Source: Girardinichthys multiradiatus
Lineage: Eukaryota; Chordata; Actinopteri; Cyprinodontiformes; Goodeidae
Direction of reading: 5' to 3'
DNA: 64,000 nt
Assembly (NCBI RefSeq): GCF_021462225.1
Contig: NC_061804.1
Coordinates: 43,649,975-43,713,974, forward strand
Position numbers and translations under genes: made by a program. The number at the start of each line of letters is the position of its first letter. The first letter of the stretch is position 1. Below the pieces are notes generated by a model, which was given only the letters and a program-made list of their open reading frames with translations, did no database searches and was not told where the DNA came from. This document shows, piece after piece, positions 22,424-34,731 of this stretch.

Positions 22424-25400
22424 GTCAGATTTAATTGATCATACAATAGCAACTGGTATAAAAACATTTAAAGAGGCCCAACCAATTGCCTTGAGTACTG
22501 ACATTGCAGCAACCCCTCGATCTGAGTAAGCATGTAGCAACACTGGTGAGGAACCACCACCTTTAACACGATGAAACCTCTAGCAGAGCCAGATTTGAGA
22601 TGAGCAGTTCAGAGAACAGGCAGAAATGAAAGTAAATGAGAGAAATAAAAAAAACTATGCTCGCTATTTAAAAGAATGAGGAGGAGTTAATCACAGCAAT
22701 GTCTCCATTATTTGCTCAGTCTTTGAAAGAGACAACGCTTGTCTCAGAAGCAGTTGGCAAGCAGCACTTTTATGAAACAAAGTAAAACAAAAACAGAAAG
22801 AGGCAATGAAATGAGTGGCAGCAATTGCATTAAGGAAATGACAGAAATGTCAGGAAGAAGCAAAAAAGACGCTCAAACCCAGGAGTACTTTCAACAGGAA
22901 AGAAGAAGAGAGTAAAATGTAATGGCAGCTTCAGTTCCATGAATGACTCTCCCCAACAATGAGAATGAGCTGAACCCTAAAGTACTGGGCTGGGAGAACT
23001 TTATGCAATGCATTCTATCTATCAGCGGCATTTTTTATCTAGATTTAACTAAGTACTTCCTAATAAACAATTACAGTAGTGTAGCTTAGAAGTAACAAAT
23101 GTGTTGGTTGTTTATTTTACAGTGGATGGAAAATCAACCTTATCCATTATGGGTTTGTATAAGGCCCCATTTCCAAGGTTAGCAATTACTTTGTTCTGTG
23201 TAAGGTTCAATTATTGTTTAACCTTTTTACCACCCAGTCCTCTGCTCTTTTCTACTGTAAAACTGGTAACTGGTCTGGACTAATTTCTCAGCTAAAGCCT
23301 TTATGAGCATTGTCTGAGCAACAGACTCGCTTAGGCTAGTGGTTTATATTGTTGATGTTTTGCACGAATGGCTTTTAGTTGCATATTTGTGTCAGCTACT
23401 GCCTGTTACTTCAATGTTGTCCTAAAGATTTTGCAAGTGCCACAGACCATTCATGTTGCTGTTGATAATAATGATTGTTTCCGTATTTTTTTCATTACAA
23501 GTACTATGTGATCATTTTGACTCACTTCATAATTTTATTCTTCATGATAGATTAGAATGACATTTATATGCTATTTTTAAGTATTTGAGGATATTATTTT
23601 TGCAGCTTTTGAATGCTTCAGTTTTCTGCTTTGTAATCACTGGAGTTCTCAGCTATAATAAACATTGTATTTTCCAAACTATTTTCACCCATGCTCCCTT
23701 TAGATTGGTATTTGAATACTAAGATGTAACTTGTTATGCTTCCATAATAAGTATATCCACACAAATATATTTACTCATCTACTCAGGTTCTGCAGTGGCT
23801 TAAATGGGAATCAGATGAGAGCTGAGACAAACCTGCTCATTGGGACAAAGCCCAGCAGTAACAGGCTCTAAGCACTCATTCAGTTTTAAAAGTGGGTAAC
23901 AAATTTTGAACAGTTTTACAACAACCAGTGTTACATTCTAAGCAAAGCAAAGCAAAGCATTTGAATTTAGAAAGCAATAATCAAATGTACTACAAATTTG
24001 ATGAGTAAATTCCATGACTGTAAATTGGCAGTAAAATTCTCTTGATTCTTGGGTGTTACAAGAGAATTCTGACAGGGCCAGCTACTAACTCAGAAGCATT
24101 TATTCTACCTAATCCAGTTATCCATGATGAAAATGTTCAATTAACTGCTAGCAGATCCCCTGCCTCTGTGTAACAAGCTGATTATCCCTTGCCCACAGCC
24201 TTTGCAGTAAATTCCCAGCCAGCTGCAGTAATATTTGCATATTAAAGCAATATTGCTGTGTTGCTTGATTGACATTTCTGTAAATTTGGATCAAAGCTCC
24301 TAACTATTTTCTTACTAGCAAAGAAAAAAAATATGGTGTTTATGTTGCAATAACACACTTTTTGAATAATATGCTGTGGAGATGCAGCAGTATAAACACC
24401 TTGTGTCTGAGAGACCGTCTTTCGGAGATGCATAAAGTAGTTCTCACCCAAGAGTCAAAATAATTCTAGCCAGAGTAGAGAGAGTTCTAAAGAAGATTTT
24501 TGACATCTTCATAGAATTACAGTTCTAAAAATTGATAGCAGTTCATGTGAGCTGTATTTTAGTTATATTTGCACTGCCTTACTTTGCATCAAGTGATTAC
24601 TCTGGAAAGGTATACTTAACATACTAGTCTTTGTTCTGCATGACTAAGGCAATCAGACTGGTAAACACTGCAGGTAAGACAGGTAGGACTAATGTAAAGT
24701 AAGGCTATCTCCACAGAGGACTACGTCAAGTAAATTAGACCTATAACCAGTCCAGTATTTTGTTATTACCAGCCATTGTCAACCTCCTTCCTATTGTAAT
24801 GGCAAATAAAATATGATATGATTGAAAATAAATACATGATGTCCCTTTTAAAGGAGGATAGCAATACATTCAGCCCAAGAAACAAGACCACATTTAAACA
24901 ATAACTAAGAATCCCTTCTTTTTTGTTTTCAAAAATAGAATAAAGGTTTCACAGACCACACGAGACCACAAAGTGTTATATAGAGTGTGTAGTGTAGAAT
25001 AATCCTGTCCAGGTTTAAAATTTAGTTTTTTCAGCCACTGGGTAATGCAATACTTTCTTAAAGTGAGTACAAACCATTTATATAAAATCTGTTACTCTGT
25101 CACAGTGTTGGGAAAAACTCCTAAATGCTTATGTAGCCAAGCCAGTCCTGCAATTACACTCTACTAACATATCACAGCAACTCTGGTACTACTTACTTTT
25201 AAATTCTAAAATAACAGCCTCAAACATAGGCTTTCACAAATCACTTAAAACCAGCATTTAGGTGCTTTTTGCGTGATTACTGAATTGGAGCGAATGAGCC
25301 AGATACATTGAAGTCAAACCTCTGAGCTGCCTTACTTAATCACAACCCTGTAACAGCTGACTGTTGTAAGGGAAAGCTGGCTTTGTGGCTTGAAGCTGTG

Positions 25401-26039
25401 ATGTGGCAATGGAAACAAACTGACTGGGAAATTTAAGGCAAAAACACACTGAGACCAACATTGTTGGTGTGTGATGTACATCATTTCTTGTCATTAACAC
25501 ACACAGGATGAGTTGCACTGAGGTGCACTGTGTCAAAAGAGATTAGTGAACATATGTCAAGAATAGATCCTCGCTTCAAAATAGAACAAAACTGCTGAGA
25601 TGTTACACACTGAGTTCCCCTCCAGGCCTCTGGTTCTAGCTAGCTTGATTTTTGAGAGCTTGTATCTATTGCCAAATTTGTTGGTTATTTTGAAGCTGAC
25701 ATATGTTGTTTATTAATATTTCTCTGAAAACAGCAGTACAAGTTGCTTAGTCAGTCCATGGAGATTGACTTCAAAAGATCTTTATTTGCTCACTAAACAC
25801 GGAAAACCTTAAAGTTATGTTCCCAGGCAAACAGCTATCAAACAATGCAGCCAGGTTCAGTTTTTTATCATAATTGGTGGAAAATGTTCTATCTAAGGAA
25901 ACCCAGCCAAGTTACTGACTTTGCAGCAATCTTTCATGTACCGACAGTGGACAGTTGATTCGCATTGTCATTAACTTTGCAGATGGGGGTTTGAGAAGAC
26001 ACAGCAGACATAGAAAAAACATAGAAACACTAGACTAGG
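22424..26039. other. No recognisable gene
   Basis: Long AT-rich stretch with only chance frames. A small run of AAGCA units occurs near 23940-23960. I looked for the missing IgLON exon (first half of Ig domain 2) here and did not find it. Confidence 0.45.
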
Positions 26040-26310
26040 AGTACTTTCTATGTTAAGGCAAAAGTAAAGTAGTAGCTCCTTTGGCGGCTTCTTTTAGGAG
26101 AGAAACACAGCTAAACATAAGCTCTGAGCCAGTTTTGAAATCTAAAGGATAAAAAATACACAAAGTTGCAGCAATAATTCCTTCACTTGCTGTATAGGAG
26201 CAAGACATGGTTAAAACAAAAAGACATGACCAAATATATGATCTATAGAAAGATAAAATAAGGTCATTGGCAGCAATAGCTGACCTGATGTCCCTCTCCC
26301 GGATGGTTTC
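26040..26310 (-). mobile_element. L2 LINE 3'-UTR fragment
   Basis: This stretch matches, in the same orientation, the segment at about 35890-36110, and is the reverse complement of about 48960-49100. Shared wording includes GTAGCTCCTTT and CTCTGAGCCAGTTTT. In the 36-kb copy this lies in the 3' tail of an L2 LINE. No coding sequence remains here. Confidence 0.65.
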
Positions 26311-27530
26311 AAACACCTCTAATATATCAGCAGAACGTCTGTCGGTAATTATGCCGTCAAGTCTGCCGTTTCAACTGTTAACACACCTGTGTCCATACAT
26401 TACCCTCAGGTAGAGATTCTGAAGTTTAAAACATTAAAACTGAGGAACAGCTTCTATGCTGCAGGGTTCAGGATTATTAACTCTAAATCATGACAAGTTT
26501 CCACAAAATATTACTTAGAGAATAAAATGCCATCAGAAATTTCATTAAGATATACTCCTCATGCATTTTCATTAATCTCCTTCTTCACCATCACTACATG
26601 ATGCTAGGACTCTGAGAGCATCATAAATGCATCTTGCATTTGAACAGCAGCCTGAAGAACTTGGCTCTTTCTTTTATTAAGCTGTCTGCATGTACATGCA
26701 TGCTACCCAGCAGGAAGCGTACCATACACTGGGCAAGGAGCCCGGGCACAGCACTTTTTTGTTGTTGTTGTTTTGTATTGTTTTTCTATTCATTTTGTTT
26801 TTTTGTATTCAGAATAGGGATTGTTCATCTGAGCTGCTTGGTGAGATCCCTTTTTAAATGCAGCTAGAGCAATAACATGATGTCATGCGCTTTGATGCAG
26901 CAGTGCCAAAAACCTCACAATAAACTACGTTGAGTCATTCTAGCCAGGTGGGAGCGTGGCTAGGTTGGCATTAGAGCAGAGTAACTAGTTCTCCTTCAAA
27001 AAGGTGCATAAAAGCCATTCATCATGGATAAGTTTCCACTGCTTTCATAAGTCAGCAACACAATTAAAAACCGCCACAATCTGATAACTGATGTTTTGTG
27101 CATGGTCAGCCTTGGGGGACCAAGGCGAGCAGTGTTAACATCCATGTGGTCACTAAGCTAAGACCCAGAGAGAAAAATCATCAAACAAGTTACATGCGTC
27201 TTTCAGCGCAGACAGTTTATAGCACCAGGTGTTTGTCTTTTTATCTGTTGCCCACTGACAGATAAAAATATACTATTGTGAGCAAATCTGCTAATCAAAA
27301 GAGAGAGACAGTCAAAATAGGCTTAGAATGACCAATCACAAACAGTCCTGTGTCCCTGTGTTGAACAACCAATTTCTTTATTTGCCGTTATTCTGGACAT
27401 GGTGAGAAAGAGAAAATAAGCATGAGACTCACGCTAGATGCATGAGAGTTGGCAACCTTGATTGAGATAAGATGGGGAGGATGGATGACTGAGATTTATA
27501 TTATTAGAATAATATAAATATAATCTGACC
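26311..27530. other. No recognisable gene
   Basis: AT-rich sequence with a T-rich run near 26756-26806. Nothing recognised. Confidence 0.4.
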
Positions 27531-27736
27531 ACAGGGGGCAGTGGTGGCCTAGTAGTTAGAGAGGAGGGACCACAAGTACCCTGTTTCGAATCCCACAGCC
27601 TGCCACTCTGGGTCCCAGAGCAAGACCCTTACCCACCTCAATGCTCCCCAGGCACCATGCAATGGCAGCCCACAGCTCTCTAAGAGATGGGCTAAATGCA
27701 GAGGACAATTCTTCATTGCTAGATCAATAACGTCTA
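27531..27736 (+). mobile_element. tRNA-headed SINE, family 2 copy A
   Basis: A box TGGCCTAGTAGTT (27546) and B box-like GTTTCGAATCCC (about 27582) head a body shared with 30489-30685, including CCACAGCCTGCCA and CAATGGCAGCCCAC. This copy lacks about 20 bases between the boxes (GCATTTGTGTCCCGAAGAG-like in the other copy). The Tc1 element at 27739 is inserted at or next to its 3' end. Confidence 0.75.
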
Positions 27737-27738
27737 TA

Positions 27739-29348
27739 CAGGTCCTTCTCAAAATGTTAGCATATTGTGATAAAGTTCATTATTTTCCATAATGTCATGA
27801 TGAAAATTTAATATTCATATATTTTAGATTCATTGCACACTAACTGAAATATTTCAGGTCTTTTATTGTCTTAATACGGATGATTTTGGCATACAGCTCA
27901 TGAAAACCCAAAATTCCTATCTCACAAAATTAGCATATTTCATCCGACCAATAAAAGAAAAGTGTTTTTAATACAAAAAACGTCAACCTTCAAATAATCA
28001 TGTACAGTTATGCACTCAATACTTGGTCGGGAATCCTTTTGCAGAAATGACTGCTTCAATGCGGCGTGGCATGGAGGCAATCAGCCTATGGCACTGCTGA
28101 GGTCTTATGGAGGCCCAGGATGCTTCGATAGCGGCCTTTAGCTCATCCAGAGTGTTGGGTCTTGAGTCTCTCAACGTTCTCTTCACAATATCCCACAGAT
28201 TCTCTATGGAGTTCAGGTCAGGAGAGTTGGCAGGCCAATTGAGCACAGTGATACCATGGTCAGTAAACCATTTACCAGTGGTTTTGGCACTGTGAGCAGG
28301 TGCCAGGTTGTGCTGAAAAATGAAATCTTCATCTCCATAAAGCTTTTCAGCAGATTGAAGCATGAAATGCTCCAAAATCTCCTGATAGCTAGCTGCATTG
28401 ACCCTGCCCTTGATAAAACACAGTGGACCAACACCAGCAGCTGACACGGCACCCCAGACCATCACTTGCTGTGGGTACTTGACACTGGACGTCTGGCATT
28501 TTGGCATTTCCTTCTCCCCAGTCTTCCTCCAGACTCTGGCACCTTGATTTCCGAATGACATGCAGAATTTACTTTCATCTGAAAAAAGTACTTTGGACCA
28601 CTGAGCAACAGTCCAGTGCTGCTTCTCTGTAGCCCAGGTCAGGCGCTTCTGCCGCTGTTTCTGGTTCAAAAGTGGCTTGACCTGGGGAATGCGGCACCTG
28701 TAGCCTATTTCTTGCACACGCCTGTGCACGGTGGCTCTGGATGTTTCTACTCCAGACTCAGTCCGCTGCTACCGCAGGTCCCCCAAGGTCTGGAATCGGC
28801 CCTTCTCCACAATTTTCCTCAGGGTCCGGTCACCTCTTCTCGTTGTGCAGCGTTTTCTGCCACACGTTTTCCTTTCCACAGACTTCCCACTGAAGTGCCT
28901 TGATACAGCACTCTGGGAACAGCCTATTTGTTCAGAAATGTCTTTCTGTGTCTTACCCTCTTGCTTGAGGGTGTCAATAGTGGCCTTCTGGACAGCAGTC
29001 AGGTCGGCAATCTTACCCATGATTGGGGTTTTGAGTGATGAACCAGGATGGGAGTTTTAAAGGCCTCAGGAATCTTTTGCAGGTGTTTAGAGTTAACTCA
29101 TTGATTCAGATGATTAGGTTCATAGCTCGTTTAGAGACCCTTTTAATGATATGCTAATTTTGTGAGATAGGGATTTTGGGTTTTCATGAGCTGTATGCCA
29201 AAATCATCCGTATTAAGACAATAAAAGACCTGAAATATTTCAGTTAGTGTGCAATGAATCTAAAATATATGAATGTTAAATTTTCATCATGACATTATGG
29301 AAAATAATGAACTTCATCACAATATGCTAATATTTTGAGAAGGACCTG
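27739..29348 (-). mobile_element. Tc1-like transposon, IR/DR type, copy 2
   Basis: A 1610-bp element flanked by TA (27737-27738 and 29349-29350), with about 200-bp inverted repeats at 27739-27938 and 29149-29348. It is nearly identical to copy 1 in terminal repeats and coding region, so the copies probably spread recently. It has inserted at the end of a SINE. Confidence 0.95.
28016..29020 (-). pseudogene. Tc1-like transposase, copy 2
   Basis: Near-complete transposase with the paired-like N terminus (MGKIADLTAVQKATID), the RIPQVKPLLNQKQRQKRL segment, first Asp in SDESKF, an intact GAVSAAGVGPLCF block and the C terminus GFPTKY. One TAG interrupts it where copy 3 has AAG (Lys) after DLR, near 28768. 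As in copy 1, the second catalytic Asp is Asn (QHNLAPAH). PDLNSIENLW keeps the Glu. Apart from the stop and the D-to-N change it is very well preserved. Confidence 0.95.
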
Positions 29349-29350
29349 TA

Positions 29351-29640
29351 TATGGCTGCAAAACACTGTCTTGACCCAAGAAAAGCCTCATCATCCGTGA
29401 TCACTCTCAGCACAGCCTTTTTACACAAATAGGCACAAAAGTTTGAGACTGACATCAGATGCATAAGCCTTTCCCACCACATATACTGTATGTCTATGAT
29501 TATTGTGATATTGATATTGTTATATGATACTAAAATATATAACTGTTAAGTAATGTTTAATATAAAATTGATCTGTCATTACTTTAGTAAAACAATATAT
29601 CAAGATCATTTATTCTCCATCCTGTTTTTTCTCTCTACAG
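29351..29640. other. Intron end upstream of the first IgLON exon
   Basis: AT-rich sequence ending in a pyrimidine-rich tract and acceptor (TTTTTTCTCTCTACAG) directly before the exon at 29641. A plausible branch region lies just upstream. No further coding sequence was seen. Confidence 0.6.
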
Positions 29641-29778
29641 GTGGCCATAAATTTGTGACAGAGGGGGAACATTTGGAGCTGATCTCCATCACCAAAGAGC
29701 AGTCGGGAACTTATGAGTGTATTGCCTCTAATGACATCTCCAGCTCTGACATGAGGATAGTGCAAGTCACAGTCAACT
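29641..29778 (+). CDS. opcml: IgLON cell-adhesion protein (OPCML/NTM-like), exon for second half of Ig domain 2
   Basis: IgLON proteins are GPI-anchored, three-Ig-domain adhesion molecules on neuronal surfaces. This 138-nt exon starts with two bases of a split codon and ends with one (phase matches the next exon). It reads EGEHLELISITKEQSG, TYECIASNDISS and QVTVN. YEC is the C-terminal disulfide Cys of Ig domain 2, and the VTVNY(PP) at its end is the family's Ig2-Ig3 boundary. A TCTCTACAG acceptor and a GTAAGC donor flank it. The first half of Ig2, Ig1 and the signal peptide must be further upstream, outside the window or unrecognised. Paralogue choice between OPCML and NTM is uncertain; LSAMP, NEGR1 and IgLON5 fit less well. 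Confidence 0.85.
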
Positions 29779-30124
29779 GTAAGCACCAAATTGTCATATT
29801 CATGGTCTGCATGTAAATGCCTCCTGACTCTCAGCTCACACTGGGGTTGGGGTTAGGGATCGAGCTGTTTTCATTACAATTAATTTTCTCGCAAAAAGAG
29901 GAAGAACACATCTCAGCCATTCTTAAAAACAAAAAAACATACAAGGCAAAAAAAAAAGTTAATCTCCCTTACTGATATAATGTTTTTGCTTTTTTGTCAA
30001 CATATATATAATATTTCAGATCATCAAACTAATTGTAATACCCATGTAAGCCAAAGATAACCTGAGTAATTATGTATTGGGGTAAAAGCTATCCAAACCT
30101 ACTTGGCCCTAAATGGAAAGCATA
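29779..30124. other. Start of the 15.2-kb intron
   Basis: Donor GTAAGC at 29779, then AT-rich sequence with no recognisable element until the LINE fragment. Confidence 0.6.
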
Positions 30125-30488
30125 ATTGCCCTTTTAACCTAATAACTGGTTGTGCAACCAGCAACAACAGCCAGCCTTCTTTATCAGCTTGTTGAGCTTT
30201 TTTAAGTCCTTGGCTCTGATGCTGCTTCCCCAGCAGATGATGGCAGAAGAGATCGCACTCTCCACAACAGACTTATAGAAGATATGCAGCATCTTGCTGC
30301 AAACACAGAAGGTACTAAGCTTTCCCAAGAAATACAGCCTGCTCTGTCCCTTCTTGTAGACGGCTTCACAGTTGCATCTCCACTCCAGTCTGTTGTCCAA
30401 GAGAACACTGAGGTATTTATACTCCTCCACCATCTCCACTTCTTCTCCCCTGAGGGAAATAGTGTTGGACCCATTCCTGTTTCTCTTA

Positions 30489-30685
30489 TGGGGAGTGGTG
30501 GCCTAGTGGTTAGAGAGCAGGGCATTTGTGTCCCGAAGAGGCCACAAGTACCCTGGTTCGAATCCCACAGCCTGCCAGTCTGGGTCCATGAGCCCATGCA
30601 CTGCTCCCTGGGCACCACACAATGGCAGCCCACTGCTCCCTAAGGGATGGTTAAATGAAGAGGACCATTGTGAGATCAAAGGCTA
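30489..30685 (+). mobile_element. tRNA-headed SINE, family 2 copy B, nested in a LINE
   Basis: A box TGGCCTAGTGGTT and B box GGTTCGAATCCC followed by the same body as 27531-27736. It sits between the YSDD-containing RT segment and the thumb segment of the LINE, so it inserted after the LINE did. The insertion is antisense to the LINE. Clear target duplications were not found. Confidence 0.8.
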
Positions 30686-31789
30686 TATTATAAAATCTAC
30701 AATCATCTCCTTTTTTTATTCTCATTCAAGATGAGATGATTGCTTCCACACCATGCCACAAAGTGGTCCACCAGCTGCCTGTACTCAGCTTCTTGTCCAT
30801 CTCTGATCCACCCCATGACTCCAGAATCATCCGAGTATTTCTGCAGATGACAGGAGTCTGTCTTGTACTGGAAGTCTAAGGTGTACAGAGTGAAAAGGAA
30901 TGGTGAGAGTACAGTCCCCTGTGGTGCTCCTGTGCTGCTGACTACCTGATTAGACACACAACCCTTCAGTCTCACAAACTATGGTCTGTTTTTCAGGTGT
31001 TCTTTGATCCAGGAGATTGTTGGGGCCTCCACCTGCATCTTCTGAAGTTTCTGACAAGCAAATCAGGTTGACTTGTGTTAAATGCAGTGGAGAAATCAAA
31101 GAACATGATCCTCAAAGGGCTGCTGGCTTTGTCCAGATGACAGTGTGTTTGTTGAAGCAGATGTATGGTGGCATCTTCAACTCAACTCCACAGCAATAAG
31201 TAAACTGAAGTGGTTCCTGATAGTTTATTGTTTGCTTACTCCAGTGGGCCAACAGAAGTCTGGTTGAAGGCACACATGTAGAAGCAGAAAGGTCCATGGC
31301 TGAGGTGGAAGATGAAGCATTTAAGGTGTGACAGAAAAGCTGAGGGTGGTATGTCTGTTTGGCTGTGAGCAGGAGAGAAGGATGCTGAGCTTGTTTCTGA
31401 ACTTAACCTATTGAAGAATGTGTTTAGTTCATTGGCTCTGTCCAGACATTCATTGGTCCAATAGTCCGGCTTAAAGCATGTGATCTTCTCCATCCCTGAC
31501 CACACATCTCTGATATTGTTTTGCTGGAGCTTGCTCTCTAGCTTCTTCTTGTACACCTCCTTGCTGTCTCGTATTGTGACTTTAAGTTGCTTCTGTATAC
31601 TCCTCAATAATTCCCTGTGTCCCTCTCTGAAAGTTCTTTTTATATTGTTAAGCAGGTCCTTCTGGTCACTGGTGATCCAGGGTTTGTTATTGGGGAAGCA
31701 TCTCATAGTTGGTTACACACATTCATGGCATTGATGTCCTCTCAATGTGGCTGGCACAGTGCGTTCCATCTGTAGTGTTGGGACCGTAG

Positions 31790-32263
31790 TGTTGGGACCA
31801 CTGGGTTACAAAAGGCCAGTAGGAACTTTTCTGGAACTTTCAAAATAAATCGCATTAACCTAATTCCAGCACAGCCAGAAACGAAATAACAACAGACTTG
31901 TTTATATTATACATAGCCCATTAGTCTTCCTTATCCTTTCACCCTGCTTGGTAGTTTAGCTGGATTGTTTTAGCATAGTAAAGAGTTTGTTGATTGAAAT
32001 ATGTTTGACTTGAGTTGACTTATTTTTGTTTATAAATTCTTGTATTTTAAGAAATTGTGTGAATTCATTCCATGTGTGTGCAGAGTTTAGCTGTTCAATA
32101 ATGTCAGAGCTTGGCTCATCCCTTTCAATTTTGTCCTAATACCACCGCATTATTGGGCTGGTATTCACAGGACAACCCTTAACAGACTGAAATATTATTT
32201 AATAAAATATTAAAGTATTTATATTAAATATTAAATAATGTATTCATATTCATAATCACAACA
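31790..32263 (+). mobile_element. Solo LTR with 4-bp target duplication, nested in a LINE
   Basis: 474 bp beginning TGTTGGGACCAC and ending AATCACAACA. It is flanked by GTAG on both sides (31786-31789 and 32264-32267). A related start, TGTTGGGACCC, occurs at 56110. The LTR separates the endonuclease end from the linker of the surrounding LINE. The first ten bases of the LTR with the GTAG are present twice in tandem (31772-31785 and 31786-31799). No internal retroviral or gypsy sequence remains, as expected after LTR-LTR recombination. The strand is assumed from the TG...CA reading only and could be the reverse. Confidence 0.75.
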
Positions 32264-32689
32264 GTAGCCTCAAAGCAACCTCACAAGGCTTCTTCAGCTT
32301 CCTGTGACCATCTTCTCAAAATTATCTTTATTACAGGTTGCCTCTGAACAAGGGGCTCATAGAGCAGAGAAAAACAAGATTGTGATCTGATTTGCCTAGA
32401 GGAGGTCTTGCTTTATAGATGTATGAGTCCCTGACATTTGCATAAAACAAATCCAAAGCTTCCAAACTGTAGAAACATTGGAAGTGTAGCAGAGAGTGAA
32501 GCATGGTTAAAATCGGCAGATATTGCATTACAAAATGCATTGGGTTGTGTTGGGGACACTCCCGTCATTTTGGTCATGTAAATGACTCTACTGCGCAGCT
32601 TAGCATTTGTCGCAGCAACTGACATCACCAGAGTTTATAAAAGCAGTGGAAACAAACTTTTAACTGCCATCTCCAGTCATAGTTCATGA

Positions 32690-32800
32690 CAGAAATGAAA
32701 AGGACAAAGAAGCATGAAAGAGAGAAAGGGTGGGCAAAAAGAAAAATGGGATATAAGGAGAAAAGAATGGAGGAAAGAAAGAAGGATGAAGAGTACACAA
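32690..32800 (+). repeat. Purine-rich tract
   Basis: About 100 bases composed almost entirely of A and G on the + strand (AGAGAGAAAGG, GGAGAAAAGAATGGAGGAAA). A low-complexity purine tract, probably of simple-repeat origin. Confidence 0.7.
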
Positions 32801-33009
32801 GATAACACCCTGCTTGCTTCTACACCTGCAGAAATCTTATCAGCTTTTTTACCAAAAAGGGCACGGCGCTTATCAATGCAAGATGTATTTAGTGGTAAGT
32901 GCGGCTCAATATAGAACTTTTGTGTATCTGTCAACACCTGAATCTAAACACCTGTGGGTCTGAGTGTGAGCGCACTTGTGTATACAAGGTTTCTCCATAA
33001 AAATATGCA

Positions 33010-33860
33010 ATAGTGAGTGTGAGGAGCCACAGACCTGCCCCCCTGGACCCAGGACAGATACGGAGGAGATCCGAGCCACAGACATCCAAAGGCCCCCAAG
33101 ATCACAGGAAGCCCAGGGGAACCACTGCCAGGACTACCGCAACCCCCCCAGAGAAGAGCAGGGGAGAGTCTCTGGGGAACCACCCAGCAGCCACAGTGCA
33201 GAGGCCCCAGGGAGCTGCAGCAACAAGCCCACAGGCCCCGCCAGCAGCCATTTACACCCAAGCAGATCCAGCCATGGACCCAGAGACCCGAGACCCCGGG
33301 ACATATCACTCCCCAAGCAGAGGCCTGACAGAGCCCAGGGATCCAGACCCCAGCAAGCAGCCACCGGGAGTGAACTAGTACACACCAAAGCACCCAGCCC
33401 CAGATATCAAGAACCACAAGTACAGCGGCGGGCAGAGACACCAACCACCACACTGCAGCAGGCCACACATTTGATGGGAGGCCTAAACTGATCCAGAAGA
33501 GGGAGCAGCCCAAGACCCAACCTGACACAAAAAACAGGCACACACAGTCACAATCACACATTCCTACCCTCATGCGTACACATAAAAACACACCCACGCA
33601 CCCAATGTAAAGACAAACAACAATGGAATTCGTGCCCTCACTCACACTCCCCATACATACTCTATACTCCCAGGTCCAGGTGCCGATACCTCATAGGGAC
33701 AACCAGCCCCCAGACCCAGGAGGTGGTCCCCTTCCCTCCGAGGGTGGAGACAGGCTGACCGCCCCAGCATCTGAACATGGTCCGGGCTAGCCCGGGCTCG
33801 TGCCTGATCCTGAGCGACCCCGTCCCGAACCCAGTCCTCAACGACGAAAAAAAAAAAAGG
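33010..33860 (+). repeat. C-rich block ending in an A tract
   Basis: The + strand is rich in CCC, CAGC and CCCAG with few long AT runs, then a CACA-rich part (about 33535-33605), and ends at an A tract (33846-33857). Reading frames on both strands (32944-33654 and 32976-33491) reflect composition. A C-rich sense strand ending in poly(A) would fit a retroposed sequence. The strand asymmetry resembles the minus strand of 13566-15831, but shared sequence was not demonstrated. Confidence 0.45.
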
Positions 33861-34731
33861 ATCACCATTAGTTTATTCAAGGTATTAACTAGTTGCATGC
33901 AATATTGATTGAGGCATTTTATGCTGAACTGTTTTGATTTACTGTCTGAATACTGTGGAACCGCAAAGAGCGGGTGCGCTCATTTGGATGCGTTCGACTG
34001 GCTTATTGGCAATCATCCAGGAGTTAAAGCTGAACTTTGGAAGTTTTTCCATTTGAAACACTGAAGTCTGGACATTGTGGCCCAGCCACTCCATTGTTTA
34101 TTCTATCATTTTATTACCCTTGGGGTTTTTCCACCAAGCCCCCACCTCAGAGGGTTTACAACCCTTTGTTCGAGACTTGGGGCTATCAGCTGTTAGTGGC
34201 TAAGGGGCCAGTTGCTAGATGCACTGCATCCGGTAAATGGCCCTACCGTTCTATCAGCTAATAGCCGCTGTCAAGACGCACATACGGAGAAAGACTTCAC
34301 AGCGTAGTGGTTTGGTTCATCTTTCCAAGTTAATCCAAATTGTTGTGTTATTCTCATTTGGCCATACACTGCTGGTTTCATCTCCATTTACCCTCCAACA
34401 CATATCCTTATTTTTGATTATTAGTGTACCCCTTTTTGTAGAATAGTGCATGCTTAAGTAGGTGAATGTTGTTGGACCAGAATAGTTTGATTGAAAGAGG
34501 AACTATTGTTTTAAAACATTGTCACACAGTCAAAGAGAAAGAATTTCTGTTTATTTGGTTTTATTAAGAGTGAATATTTGTCAAGATAAGGTTAGTGTTC
34601 CACTATTCTTTAAAACGGTTGATAACACAGTGACATTTGGTTGTGCTTTTTGTTAATAATTATCAATTATTAATGGTAATTAACTAACTGTAATTATTAA
34701 GTGCTGTGAGCCCAATAGTTACAACACCAGA
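33861..34731. other. Unassigned intronic sequence
   Basis: Moderately AT-rich. The part at about 33955-34330 has mixed composition and short frames without domains. It could include an LTR of the neighbouring gypsy element, but no boundaries were found. Confidence 0.35.

Larger units (their letters stand above)
30125..32650 (-). mobile_element. LINE with endonuclease and reverse transcriptase, interrupted by a SINE and a solo LTR
   Basis: Reading on the minus strand, the pieces are in the correct LINE order. First comes the endonuclease end with PPLGKSDHNLVFL (32541-32330), then a linker NNKPWITSDQKDLLN (31706-31236). RT motifs include an FFDFSTAFNTSQ-like block near 31110, TGAPQGTVLSPFLFTLYT (30939 down) and a QKYSDDSGV active-site region in which the usual A of (F/Y)ADD is Ser. 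The thumb is VEEYKYLSVLLDNRLEW (30430 down). A solo LTR (31790-32263) and a SINE (30489-30685) split it. Stops and frame changes mark it as dead. It is a CR1/L2-type APE LINE; the clade is uncertain. Confidence 0.8.

Noticed and set aside
32944..33654. A 236-codon minus-strand frame and overlapping plus-strand frames
   Set aside because: Composition-driven frames in a C-rich block. No recognisable domain, and products differ entirely between overlapping frames.
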